DNA from: Ohtaekwangia sp.
GTDB taxonomy: Bacteria > Bacteroidota > Bacteroidia > Cytophagales > Cyclobacteriaceae
Length of the DNA: 64,000 bases
Assembly (NCBI GenBank): GCA_021155195.1
Contig: JAJNPV010000017.1
Location: 310,001 to 374,000 of the forward strand
Direction of reading: 5' to 3'
Shown: one piece after another, positions 1 through 8,334 of the stretch
How the letters are laid out: each line of letters opens with the position of its first letter
Position numbering within the stretch: the first letter of the stretch is position 1
Program-made: the position numbers and the translations under genes
Notes under the pieces: generated by a model
The model's input: the letters and a program-made list of their open reading frames with translations, nothing else
Database searches by the model: none
Told to the model about the DNA's origin: nothing

Positions 1-477
1 GAGTTTCATTGCATCCTTGATATTGAGATACCACACCAATATATTCATAAATACGAAAGTGATCGTAACACTTTCTACCCGCATTCCAAAAGTATAAGAA
101 GAAAAAATGTAGGCAACTGCTATAATGTAAAACCAGGGATTGACGAGTTGTCGATTCTTAGTGATCAGATAAATCAATAGAGTGTTAATAAAAATAAAAA
201 CAAGATGAAAACAATAAAGTGAAAAGGCGTTTACCGGAACAACGGAAAAATAGGGATAGCCAATCCATGAAAGTACTGGCGCTTTTATGAAATCATCCAA
301 ATAAGCATGAGCAAAAAGGCTAGAGTGATGGTATCCATTCAAATATGAAAATACCTGACTTATCGTCATTATAGGATCTTGCTGTGTTGTTGGCATAATC
401 ACATAAACGATCGTCTTGGATACCAACAAAAGGAATACAAATGCTGATAACAAGCGAATTTCAATCTTTGTCAACAT
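1..477 (-). CDS. Integral membrane protein, possible GT39-like glycosyltransferase (partial, C-terminus cut off)
   Basis: Reading from the ATG at 477 the frame stays open to base 1, giving the first 159 residues of a protein that continues beyond the window. It begins MLTKIEIRLLSAF and contains at least three strongly hydrophobic segments (about residues 8-28, 80-105 and 113-130) separated by short polar loops. A loop with His, Asp and Gln after the first segment resembles the first periplasmic loop of ArnT/PMT-type lipid-linked sugar transferases, but this is only a fold-level impression. The ATG lies one base beyond the stop of wecE, so it is cotranscribed with the polysaccharide genes. It could instead be a polymerase-like (Wzy) or an unassigned membrane protein; the missing part would decide. 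Confidence 0.6.
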   Translation of the reverse strand, partial: MLTKIEIRLLSAFVFLLLVSKTIVYVIMPTTQQDPIMTISQVFSYLNGYHHSSLFAHAYLDDFIKAPVLSWIGYPYFSVVPVNAFSLYCFHLVFIFINTLLIYLITKNRQLVNPWFYIIAVAYIFSSYTFGMRVESVTITFVFMNILVWYLNIKDAMKL

Positions 478-478
478 T

Positions 479-1618
479 TCAAACGGGTAGATTAAAGTAA
501 GCGAGTATAGTTTTGATAACCCTTGATTGATCCTCTTCTGTCAATTCAAAAAAGAAGGGTAATCGAAGCAATCGAGCACTAAATAAATCAGCATTGATCA
601 GTTCGCGGTCATCATGCTGAGATGCAAAATAAGGCGATTTATGAAGGGAAATGTAGTGAAAAACAGAATCAATTTTATTTTTCCTCAAAAATAAGATTAA
701 GTCAGCTCGATCCTCCGGAGTATTGCAAACCAAATAAAACATATGGGCATTATTGTCAGAAAAGGTAGGAAGTGTAGGCAATTGTAACTTACCCTGAGTT
801 TGCAGTATTGAAAGTTCTTTCAAATATCGATTCCAAATTTTCTTTCTGGTCTTCTGAATAGATTCTAAATTCTCTAATTGAGCATATAGAAATGCAGCCA
901 TAATTTCAGATGGCAAAAAGGAACTCCCGATATCTACCCAACCGTATTTATCTACCTCTCCTCGCCAAAAAGCTGAGCGATTTGTTCCTTTCTCCCATAT
1001 AATTTCAGCACGCTTTAAAAAGCGTTCATCATTAATAACAAGCATTCCACCTTCACCAGAAATTATATTCTTTGTTTCATGGAATGAAAAAGCGGCCAGA
1101 TGGCCAATGCTCCCTAAGGGTTGCTCTTTGTAATAGCTATCAATCGCTTGTGCCGCATCTTCAACTACAAAAAGATTATGTTTTTTAGCAAGTGACATAA
1201 TGATATCCATATCGCATGAAACTCCGGCATAATGAACAGGTACAATAACTTTTGTTTTTGGGGTAATTAGTGAATCGAGAAGTTTTTCATCCATTCCTGG
1301 ATGGTCCGCTCGGCTATCCACGAAAACCATTTTAGCACCTCGCAACACAAAAGCATTCGCGGTAGAAACAAAAGTGTATGATGGAGCAATCACCTCATCT
1401 CCAGGTTGAATATCGCATAGTATAGCGGCCATTTCCAATGCATCTGTGCACGAAGATGTTAGCAAGCATTTACGAAATCGGTAATGTTGCTCAAAAAACT
1501 GATGACACTGGTAAGTATATTTTCCATTCCCTGATAATTTTCTGGACTTAACAGCATCTTCTATGTATTCAAGCTCCTTACCCGTTAGGTAGGGTTTATT
1601 AAATCCTATGTGTTCCAT
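479..1618 (-). CDS. wecE: dTDP-4-amino-4,6-dideoxygalactose transaminase (WecE/RffA)
   Basis: This is a PLP-dependent sugar aminotransferase of the DegT/DnrJ/EryC1 family. It matches WecE closely along its length, with the blocks LLTSSCTDALEMAA, DEVIAPSYTFVSTANAFVLRGAK, VIVPVHYAGV and SFHETKN; the lysine of the last block (Lys183) should bind PLP. WecE converts dTDP-4-keto-6-deoxyglucose to dTDP-Fuc4N with glutamate as amino donor, in the cytoplasm. The ATG at 1618 was chosen because it aligns with the WecE N-terminus; a TTG at 1627 would add three residues and overlap the stop of the preceding gene. It sits near the end of the polysaccharide operon next to an acetyltransferase that could finish the N-acetyl sugar. 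Confidence 0.92.
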   Translation of the reverse strand: MEHIGFNKPYLTGKELEYIEDAVKSRKLSGNGKYTYQCHQFFEQHYRFRKCLLTSSCTDALEMAAILCDIQPGDEVIAPSYTFVSTANAFVLRGAKMVFVDSRADHPGMDEKLLDSLITPKTKVIVPVHYAGVSCDMDIIMSLAKKHNLFVVEDAAQAIDSYYKEQPLGSIGHLAAFSFHETKNIISGEGGMLVINDERFLKRAEIIWEKGTNRSAFWRGEVDKYGWVDIGSSFLPSEIMAAFLYAQLENLESIQKTRKKIWNRYLKELSILQTQGKLQLPTLPTFSDNNAHMFYLVCNTPEDRADLILFLRKNKIDSVFHYISLHKSPYFASQHDDRELINADLFSARLLRLPFFFELTEEDQSRVIKTILAYFNLPV

Positions 1619-1623
1619 TGTTA

Positions 1624-2538
1624 TCAACGCTCAAGCACAGCCAGACCAAATCCACTTTTGCCATATCCGTTACCATTGTATAGCATATATCTTTTCTCAT
1701 GAAAATCAAAAATACACGGATAACAAATCATTTCACTATCCCATCCATCTTGAGAAGTATCTATTCCCGCCTGATCGTCTTTTCTGTTCCATACCGTTCC
1801 ATTAACTGATTCTGCATATCCAATACGATAAGTAGTTATATTTCCATTTGCTCGGTATGAATACCACATCCGATAGGTTTCTCCATCCTTCATAACATAT
1901 GGCTTTGACAATGCATATTCATTCTCATGTTCCAAATTCACCACGATCCTATTAGAACGGTCCCAATGAATTCCATCCCTTGATTCCGCATACTTAATAA
2001 CATGATTCATCTCTGACTGATCATGACCCCATTTTAAATTTGAGCCATACCACATGCGGAAAGTGCCGTTCTCCTCCAAAATACTTGGATATGAAATAGT
2101 AAAAGGATCTTCATGGCTGCGATCCATAACAGGTGCCATGCTATACTTCTCAAATATTTGATCCGATTCATTCCAAATAGCAAGACCAATTGTGTTTAGC
2201 CATGGCACAGTTACCTTTAAATTCCAACCCAAATAATAAAGGTATTTTTTACCCTGAGTCTTCAGTAAATAACCCATCGCGGTGCCACTGTCATCAAATG
2301 TTCCGGCTGCACCAGGCATAAGAACAGGCATTGAAGATATTCCGGTCACTTCAAAATCTCGATCTACATTAAGGTTGACAAATCCTATATGGGACTGATT
2401 CTTTTTATTTCTACAAGTGAAATAGACCCGAATGGTTGAATCAGAAAGTTGTTCAACAATTGGATTGGCTGCATGAGAATGCATCCAGTCATAGGTTTCA
2501 TAAGGTGTAAAAAGCAAACCTAATTTTCTCCACTTCAT
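1624..2538 (-). CDS. GH43-like five-bladed propeller protein (putative glycoside hydrolase)
   Basis: The protein has about 305 residues if translation starts at the ATG at 2538, one base after the stop of the acetyltransferase gene. An open frame continues upstream but lies inside that gene, so the longer start was rejected. Repeated blocks such as IRVYFTCRN, TFRMWYGS and TYRMWYSYR, each followed by an IKYAES or IGYAES strand and SxDGIxW-like turns, are typical of GH43/GH32/GH68-type beta-propellers. There is no signal peptide, so it would act in the cytoplasm, unusual for a hydrolase. Such proteins are found inside O-antigen and capsule clusters with unclear role, perhaps as sugar-nucleotide binding or modifying enzymes. 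The exact substrate cannot be read from the sequence. Confidence 0.75.
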   Translation of the reverse strand: MKWRKLGLLFTPYETYDWMHSHAANPIVEQLSDSTIRVYFTCRNKKNQSHIGFVNLNVDRDFEVTGISSMPVLMPGAAGTFDDSGTAMGYLLKTQGKKYLYYLGWNLKVTVPWLNTIGLAIWNESDQIFEKYSMAPVMDRSHEDPFTISYPSILEENGTFRMWYGSNLKWGHDQSEMNHVIKYAESRDGIHWDRSNRIVVNLEHENEYALSKPYVMKDGETYRMWYSYRANGNITTYRIGYAESVNGTVWNRKDDQAGIDTSQDGWDSEMICYPCIFDFHEKRYMLYNGNGYGKSGFGLAVLER

Positions 2539-2539
2539 A

Positions 2540-3202
2540 TTACAATTTAAAATGGCTGCTTTTTTTCTCCAATTTTGAAGACTTGGCTGGGACATAGACA
2601 CTTTGAAGCTCAGTGTCTTTAGTAATAATAGCGCCCGCACCCAATAAGGTCTCGCTACCAATTCTCACCTTGTGAGCTATAGTAGTGTTTACTCCTAAAA
2701 AACAATATGATTCAATATGGCAATGTCCTGAAATTACGACATGCGAACTAATGAAATTATGATCATCTATTATCGAGTGATGGCCAATGTGATTTCCGCT
2801 CCAAATTGTTACGTTATTCCCAATACGTACAAAAGGCTGAATGGTGTTGTCTTCAAAAATAAAACTGTTTTCTCCGGGTTTAGTCTGGGAAAGGTACGTG
2901 CACTTCGAACTGATGTATGAAGCAACTGTATACCCTTTTAGTTTCGCTTCCATGTATTTTTCAGCACGCAATTTATTCATCCGCGCATAGCTCAAAGCGA
3001 TAAAAATATCACACTCATCTGGTCTGTATTTTTTTAATAATTCTTCGAATGGAATAACCGGAAGTCCTTCAAAATTATCTTCTTTGACATACGACCCGTC
3101 AAGTGTAAACCCGACAGGTTGATACTCTGAATCGACATCAAAATAGTATTTGGCAATTTGTCCGATATCCCCCGAACCGAATATGATGAGTTTTCTGGCC
3201 AT
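2540..3202 (-). CDS. NeuD/PglD-type sugar O- or N-acetyltransferase
   Basis: The N-terminal part (residues 1-75) is a small Rossmann-like domain beginning KLIIFGSGDIGQIAKYYF, typical of the PglD/NeuD family. The C-terminal half carries hexapeptide repeats (IQPFVRIGNNVTIWSGNHIG and VRIGSETLLGAGAI) that build a left-handed beta-helix. PglD N-acetylates a UDP-4-amino-sugar and NeuD O-acetylates sialic acid, both with acetyl-CoA. With wecE two genes downstream, N-acetylation of dTDP-Fuc4N is an attractive inference. The gene lies two bases after the methyltransferase stop and one base before the GH43-like start. Start: ATG at 3202. Confidence 0.85.
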   Translation of the reverse strand: MARKLIIFGSGDIGQIAKYYFDVDSEYQPVGFTLDGSYVKEDNFEGLPVIPFEELLKKYRPDECDIFIALSYARMNKLRAEKYMEAKLKGYTVASYISSKCTYLSQTKPGENSFIFEDNTIQPFVRIGNNVTIWSGNHIGHHSIIDDHNFISSHVVISGHCHIESYCFLGVNTTIAHKVRIGSETLLGAGAIITKDTELQSVYVPAKSSKLEKKSSHFKL

Positions 3203-3204
3203 AA

Positions 3205-3828
3205 TTATTTTCTTACGATAATTGAAAATTCATATAGAGGATAATCATGAAGTAATGCTACATGTTTTGAAAATTTTTTCTTACAATAGTCAAAAATAAA
3301 ATTGGGATCTGCATAGAACAGATTATCTTTCATATACTCCTTGTCCGAATAGGAAGTCAAAACATTAAACGAGAAACCTTTTAAGGTTAAACGATCAATG
3401 GTATGAAGTGTCCGTAATACATAAGCTAACCAATCGCTTTCTAAAAAATCCATTTTTACATTAAAAATACCACTAGCAATAGCGTAATCGACAGGTAACA
3501 AGTCGGCTTCATTCCAAATCCAATTTGTATTTTTGCTCGGGAATAATTTCTTACTTACTTGTATCATTTCTTCTGAAATGTCATATCCTACAAACTTAAT
3601 TTCCGGATAGTGTCCCAATAGAAACGTTAGCATCGCTCCATAGCCGCAGCCATAGTCCAGTACAGTAAATTTTTTATCCCGGCCTTCCGGAAGCAATTTA
3701 CACAATTGCTGAAACCGAAGTACCTGAGATTCTTCAGAATTCCAGTCAACGCCCTGAGCCGTTGTACCGAACTTTTTCAGTTTGTCAGCATAATAATCCG
3801 AAACCTTGTTTTTTATCTGGTCTGACAT
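3205..3828 (-). CDS. Class I SAM-dependent methyltransferase
   Basis: The 207-residue protein has the SAM-binding motif I VLDYGCGYGAML near residue 56, followed by the acidic strand FVGYDISEEMI and a motif IV region around FNVKMDFLESDW. This places it among class I (Rossmann-fold) methyltransferases. Neighbours are WbqC and an acetyltransferase with spacings of 0 to 2 bases, so it belongs to the polysaccharide operon and probably methylates a sugar nucleotide, a glycan end or a lipid carrier intermediate. The acceptor cannot be decided from sequence. Confidence 0.8.
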   Translation of the reverse strand: MSDQIKNKVSDYYADKLKKFGTTAQGVDWNSEESQVLRFQQLCKLLPEGRDKKFTVLDYGCGYGAMLTFLLGHYPEIKFVGYDISEEMIQVSKKLFPSKNTNWIWNEADLLPVDYAIASGIFNVKMDFLESDWLAYVLRTLHTIDRLTLKGFSFNVLTSYSDKEYMKDNLFYADPNFIFDYCKKKFSKHVALLHDYPLYEFSIIVRK

Positions 3829-4518
3829 TTAAAATGACTTCATGTATTTTCTAGCATTATAACCGGCATTAAAAATCAAATCGATAATCGATACACCATG
3901 ATCAAAATCGCCAAACAATTGCGGATATTCAGGATAACCCGAGTAATCAAGCCACTGCACGTTAATACCTGCCTTTTGAAACAGGGATTCGTCCAAATAG
4001 TCTTTTGCGGCTGGCCCAGATGAATAACATGTAGCGTTAAGGTCATTACAAAGGTTTAATAACTTTTCTGATTTATCTCCCCTTAGTTCAAATTCAGATG
4101 ACCATTTAAATTGGGTTTTGATTTCCAGTAATTCACAAATAGCATGTAGAAATCTATAGTTGATTTCACTCAAATACTCCTCATTACAATCAAGATACAA
4201 GGCTTCAAAAAACGCTTTATATTGAGAAAAAAAAGGAGCCTTACTGTAGGCGTGTCGAATCGTTTCCCAATGATTCTTATTCCATGAGGGGTCACTGATT
4301 TTAGTATCGTTTATCTTTTGAGAAAATTTGCCCTTTACCTCTACAGGTATAGTAAGCCACTGTGCCCCTTTTGCTGTCTTAATCTTATTACGATTGCGCC
4401 AGTCTCTTCTCGTATACTGCATCTCATCGTATAGGACAAAAATATCAGCATAATTAATTGCATCAAAATAACCTTTCCAAGGAATGTAATTAGACTGGGT
4501 GATCAACAGCTTTGTCAT
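3829..4518 (-). CDS. WbqC family protein
   Basis: The opening KLLITQSNYIPWKGYFDAI, the block MQYTRRDWRNRNKI and QWLTIPV are characteristic of the WbqC family (Pfam PF08889). The 229-residue length is normal. WbqC proteins occur in O-antigen and capsule clusters and have been linked to amino-sugar modification, but no reaction is firmly known to me. The gene overlaps the end of the PhyH-like gene by four bases (ATGA type) and ends directly before the methyltransferase, which shows tight operon organisation. The product should be cytoplasmic. Confidence 0.88.
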   Translation of the reverse strand: MTKLLITQSNYIPWKGYFDAINYADIFVLYDEMQYTRRDWRNRNKIKTAKGAQWLTIPVEVKGKFSQKINDTKISDPSWNKNHWETIRHAYSKAPFFSQYKAFFEALYLDCNEEYLSEINYRFLHAICELLEIKTQFKWSSEFELRGDKSEKLLNLCNDLNATCYSSGPAAKDYLDESLFQKAGINVQWLDYSGYPEYPQLFGDFDHGVSIIDLIFNAGYNARKYMKSF

Positions 4519-5324
4519 TTCCTGCCTTTTTCAATTCTTTTTCTCCTAAACTCCTCAACGTTTTTAGCAACTGCAGAGTCATAGCCTAAAATCTTTCTTA
4601 ATACTGGGTCTTCAAAATATCTACCTTGAAGTAACTCAGGAATATCAATTTGTTGTTTAAGGATCGGTCGCACAAACATGGTATTAATCCCCCTACGAAT
4701 AAAATCACCCGTGTTAATCCCAGCCTTATGATAAAGCATACTATCAAAAAACAATATACTTCCCGGGGAGGCAATTAATTGAATTCTGTTTTCATCGATG
4801 TAAGCTTCCGATGGGAAGTAGGCAATCTTATGACTGAAAGGCAATAAAAAAGTTGCTCCACTACTAACCGTAAATTCATCTAAACACAAAAATGCATTTA
4901 TACCAAGAGGCTCGGAGGATACAAAGTCTTGATATGGCAAGTCACGATGCCAAGATACTTGGTGATGAATCTTTGAAGGTCTGTTGATGATCCCATTTTG
5001 GAGATGAAGAATATAATAATCACCCAACAACGACTCAACCACTTGCCTCACTAATGGATACTTTATTATATCAAAAAACAAGGGATCATAAGAAAAGGGC
5101 ATTCTTACGATGTCTTCTTCACGCATTGCAATTAAATCAGATTTAGAAAACATCTTCTCCTGCATAACTAATATATTGTTAAGCGCCTCACTCAATTGCT
5201 TTGTCTTTTCAAGATCAAATGCATTACTAACAACATAATAGCCTTTTAAGGATACAGATTCCTTGATTCGTTGAATCTCACCAAGAGATTCAATCTTTTT
5301 TGTTATACCGTAGTTTTCAATCAT
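4515..5324 (-). CDS. Phytanoyl-CoA dioxygenase (PhyH) family oxygenase
   Basis: This is a probable Fe(II)/2-oxoglutarate-dependent oxygenase. The metal triad is visible as His126 and Asp128 in the motif SWHRDLPYQDF and a distal His199 in LYHKAGIN, and Arg211 is placed to bind 2-oxoglutarate. The length of 269 residues fits the PhyH family. Within a polysaccharide locus such enzymes may hydroxylate a sugar, lipid or amino-acid substituent; that role is inferred from neighbours only. The gene overlaps the methyltransferase before it by eight bases and the WbqC gene after it by four bases, so the three are translationally coupled. Confidence 0.82.
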   Translation of the reverse strand: MIENYGITKKIESLGEIQRIKESVSLKGYYVVSNAFDLEKTKQLSEALNNILVMQEKMFSKSDLIAMREEDIVRMPFSYDPLFFDIIKYPLVRQVVESLLGDYYILHLQNGIINRPSKIHHQVSWHRDLPYQDFVSSEPLGINAFLCLDEFTVSSGATFLLPFSHKIAYFPSEAYIDENRIQLIASPGSILFFDSMLYHKAGINTGDFIRRGINTMFVRPILKQQIDIPELLQGRYFEDPVLRKILGYDSAVAKNVEEFRRKRIEKGRK

Positions 5325-6087
5325 TTTTTAGCTCACAATAAATTACCATGGAATTAGGATTCTTCGCAAAAAGAACTTGCATCCAATGAAAGGGCAATAA
5401 TGTATATTCATTTAACAAAAAGCTCATAAAGTTCGGGAAATTTGTTTTAAAAGGCACATCTCTCTTACCACTTAATATTGTTTTCTCTTTTTTGGAGAGA
5501 TTCAATTTATAAGACTCAGAATTCTTAATTAAAAAGTTGGATAGGGGAAAAAGAATATTTGAAATGGGAAAGGTTAAACCAACAAGGTGGTTTACAGAAA
5601 ATGTAAATTTCGAGGACAAGTCCCGAAAGTCGTTAAACACATATCTTTTGTAATGACCTGCGATCTCATCCTCAATTCCCCAATATTTATTTGAAGCTGG
5701 AACAAAGAAAATCAGCAATCCATCCTTCTTTAAAACACTCTTACATTTTTTCAGAAAAACACTCAAATCATCTGGTGACATGTGTTCAATTACCATCATT
5801 GAAACAACAACATCAACATTAGTATCATAATAAAATGAAAGAAAATCGCTGTTTATGACCTTGTACCTTCCATCTTTGATAAACGAATTATTAAGTCTGA
5901 TATTCTCACTACATGCCCTCTCATTTAAATCAAAGCCAATTCCATGACCACCTTGCTTTAAGAGGATTTTCGACATGAGGCCAACACCAGATCCTATCTC
6001 AATAAAAGAAAACGGAATCTTCCATTTCCTTATTCTCTTTTTGATATACAGATTCTGTAAAATACTTCCTGGTGCAAGTACTTTCAT
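5317..6087 (-). CDS. Class I SAM-dependent methyltransferase
   Basis: The 256-residue protein has motif I FIEIGSGVGLMSKILL near residue 27, an acidic loop GIGFDLNERA, and motif IV VDVVVSMMVIEHM, a clear methyltransferase pattern of the Methyltransf_11/23 type. The C-terminal third is rich in aromatic and basic residues and might contact membrane or lipid-linked acceptors. It starts inside the end of the GT2 gene (4-base overlap) and ends inside the PhyH gene. A glycan or polyprenyl-linked acceptor is likely from context; specificity is unknown. Confidence 0.82.
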   Translation of the reverse strand: MKVLAPGSILQNLYIKKRIRKWKIPFSFIEIGSGVGLMSKILLKQGGHGIGFDLNERACSENIRLNNSFIKDGRYKVINSDFLSFYYDTNVDVVVSMMVIEHMSPDDLSVFLKKCKSVLKKDGLLIFFVPASNKYWGIEDEIAGHYKRYVFNDFRDLSSKFTFSVNHLVGLTFPISNILFPLSNFLIKNSESYKLNLSKKEKTILSGKRDVPFKTNFPNFMSFLLNEYTLLPFHWMQVLFAKNPNSMVIYCELKND

Positions 6088-7040
6088 ATATTAATTGACT
6101 TATCTATGATAAACAATTGACGACCCTTTACTTGCTCAAATGTTTTTCCAACATAAACCCCTACAATTCCTATCGTTGTTACAATTGTACCGCATGAGAA
6201 CAGAGTTAATACTGCTAAACTTGCCCATCCTGACTGGAATCCGTGAACAAAATATAAAACTATTATAAGAAGCGCAGCAATAATAGAACTGAATGCAAGA
6301 AAAAAGCCTCCATATACAGTTAACAAAAGTACTTTGTCACTTTGAGATGTGATTCCATCAATTGCATGACTTACGAGTTTGCTTAGATTATAACTCGATT
6401 TTCCCGAAAACCTTTCTTCGTGCTGAATGGTAACATATGTACATGAAAACCCTAACCATCTCAAAATCATCAAGTAATGCCTTTTATAATCGCCATATTT
6501 CAAAAATTCATTTACTACTTTTCTTGTAATCAAACTGTATGCACCAATCAAGCCATTCGAATGAAGACTTTTATTTTCAATCAGATAATTAAATATCCGA
6601 TTGAAAGATTTAGTTAGAAAATTTTTCACCAATCCATGTTTTCTTTCAATTTTCACTGTGTAAATGATGTCATATCCTTCTTTGGCTTTGTTAAGCAAGG
6701 TAGGAATATAAGAAGGATTATCTTGAAGATCGCAGTCCATTACTATAACAAAATTCCCTTTTGATGCAGCAAGACCAGCAGAAATAGCTCGATGTTGCCC
6801 AAAATTACGGCTAAGCTTTACTCCTTTTACTCTATTATCAATAACACATTCCGCCTGAATTGATCTCCAACTCATATCAGGACTCCCATCTTCTACTAAG
6901 ATAATTTCAAAATTTTCAGTGATTGGTTTGATGACTTCCTTGAGATTCTTTACAAGAAATGGAATAATTGATTCAGCTAAGTAAACTGGACTAACAACGC
7001 TCAAAAAAATTGAATTACTATTTGACTCCATCGATTTCAA
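6084..7040 (-). CDS. GT2 family glycosyltransferase (DPM1/GtrB-like, two C-terminal TM helices)
   Basis: The N-terminal GT-A domain shows SVVSPVYLAESI, the ILVEDGSPD motif, LSRNFGQHRAISAGL and the metal-binding DCDLQDNP, which are signatures of the polyprenyl-phosphate glycosyltransferase group (DPM1, GtrB, ArnC). Two hydrophobic helices near residues 235-260 and 270-295 anchor it in the inner membrane. It probably transfers a sugar from a nucleotide donor to undecaprenyl phosphate, which a membrane GT-C enzyme (perhaps the partial gene at the window start) could use. An ATG nine bases downstream (7031) is an alternative start. Confidence 0.88.
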   Translation of the reverse strand: MKSMESNSNSIFLSVVSPVYLAESIIPFLVKNLKEVIKPITENFEIILVEDGSPDMSWRSIQAECVIDNRVKGVKLSRNFGQHRAISAGLAASKGNFVIVMDCDLQDNPSYIPTLLNKAKEGYDIIYTVKIERKHGLVKNFLTKSFNRIFNYLIENKSLHSNGLIGAYSLITRKVVNEFLKYGDYKRHYLMILRWLGFSCTYVTIQHEERFSGKSSYNLSKLVSHAIDGITSQSDKVLLLTVYGGFFLAFSSIIAALLIIVLYFVHGFQSGWASLAVLTLFSCGTIVTTIGIVGVYVGKTFEQVKGRQLFIIDKSINI

Positions 7041-7095
7041 TTTTGATTAAAAAATTCAGCATTTCAAACGATCTAATTATTTCATTACAAACTTC

Positions 7096-8334
7096 TCAGT
7101 CCCTTCCATAAAAAAACTTGAATTCATCAATTAATCTATGCGTGCCAAACTCGCTACCTATGCGCTCTTCAGCCGATAGTGCAATGGCACGCCTTTTATG
7201 AATATCCATTACAATAATTTCCAGAATTGCATCTGCGATAGCAAAATGGTTACGTTTTGGCACAATCCACCCTGTTTTTTTATGCAACACATTTTCTGTT
7301 AATCCTTCTGCATCAGTAGCAATACAAAGCAGGCCTGTTCCTTGGGCTTCCAATAGAGCATTGCAGAAACCTTCTTGAACACTGGGCTGAAGATAAATAT
7401 CGGATTGATGTAACAGCTTAAAAATTTCACTGTGGGATAGTTTACCTACTAGCGAAACGTTATTCTCTAACTTTAAATCACGCATAGTGTGCAGAAGTTC
7501 CTGCTCGGCAGATCCGGAACCGACAATTGAATATGTAAACTTTATTCCGCGCTGCTGAAGCAGATGCATGGCTTGCAGTGCATAGGTAAATCCTTTCTTC
7601 CATTCCAAGCGACCAATCGAAAGAATCCGAACCGAGTTTTGTATTTCACCCGGATTGTTTTTGGGTTTCAGTTTCGATACATCAAGAGCCGGTCGTATTT
7701 TTTGAAATGGAATACTGGCAGGTAAGCCATTTTCTAATGCCAGTTGAAATAAATCATCTGAAATAGTATGAACCTTTTGTACGCGAGTCCACAACTTCTT
7801 GTAGCATCCTGGATGGGTTAACGGATACAACCCAATATCAAAACCTCTCAAACTTATAGCCAGTTTGGTATGCATTGCCAATGCTACGTTTTCGCGATCA
7901 ATAGCAATTGTGGCAAATGCAAAATGGAGCCAATCCAAATCTCCGTGTAAGAAGATATGGGCATTGAGGTAAAGCGACTTTCCTATCGATACAAATTTTC
8001 TTCCGTCCTCTCGCTCAAGTTGAATGAACTTCCTTACTACAAACGGATGCCGAAGTATTAAATAGAACAACACAAACGGAAAATAAAAAACCACCAGCGG
8101 AAATTTTAATGGAAATGGATTATAGTATTTAATATTGTCTTTTGATGATGTGCTGTTAAAAAGAAAAACGCGAACATCAAAACCGGCATCCAATAATCCT
8201 TTGATCTTCGAGCGAATAAAAGTCTCCGAATAGCCTGGTGCAGAAGTAAGACAAAGACCTATTTTCAAAATGCTTCTACTGTTTATTTCATTGATCGTTA
8301 AACTTCTGTACGCATTAGGATATTCTGATAGCAA
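7096..8334 (-). CDS. GT4 family glycosyltransferase
   Basis: This GT-B enzyme shows a C-terminal nucleotide-sugar domain with ILSIGRLEWKKGFTYALQAM, NVSLVGKLSHSE and the EGFCNALLEAQGTG motif (the E-x7-E type signature of GT4). The N-terminal acceptor domain begins IGLCLTSAPGYSETFI. No ATG is available: the TTG at 8334 gives the longest product but overlaps the preceding gene by 37 bases, and a TTG at 8268 just before KIGLCL is an equally plausible start. It should extend the repeat unit on the cytoplasmic side. Sugar specificity is unknown. Confidence 0.87.
   Translation of the reverse strand: MLSEYPNAYRSLTINEINSRSILKIGLCLTSAPGYSETFIRSKIKGLLDAGFDVRVFLFNSTSSKDNIKYYNPFPLKFPLVVFYFPFVLFYLILRHPFVVRKFIQLEREDGRKFVSIGKSLYLNAHIFLHGDLDWLHFAFATIAIDRENVALAMHTKLAISLRGFDIGLYPLTHPGCYKKLWTRVQKVHTISDDLFQLALENGLPASIPFQKIRPALDVSKLKPKNNPGEIQNSVRILSIGRLEWKKGFTYALQAMHLLQQRGIKFTYSIVGSGSAEQELLHTMRDLKLENNVSLVGKLSHSEIFKLLHQSDIYLQPSVQEGFCNALLEAQGTGLLCIATDAEGLTENVLHKKTGWIVPKRNHFAIADAILEIIVMDIHKRRAIALSAEERIGSEFGTHRLIDEFKFFYGRD

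Noticed and set aside
2539..2661. Upstream extension of the GH43-like frame
   Set aside because: It lies wholly inside the acetyltransferase gene; the ATG one base after that gene's stop is the natural start.
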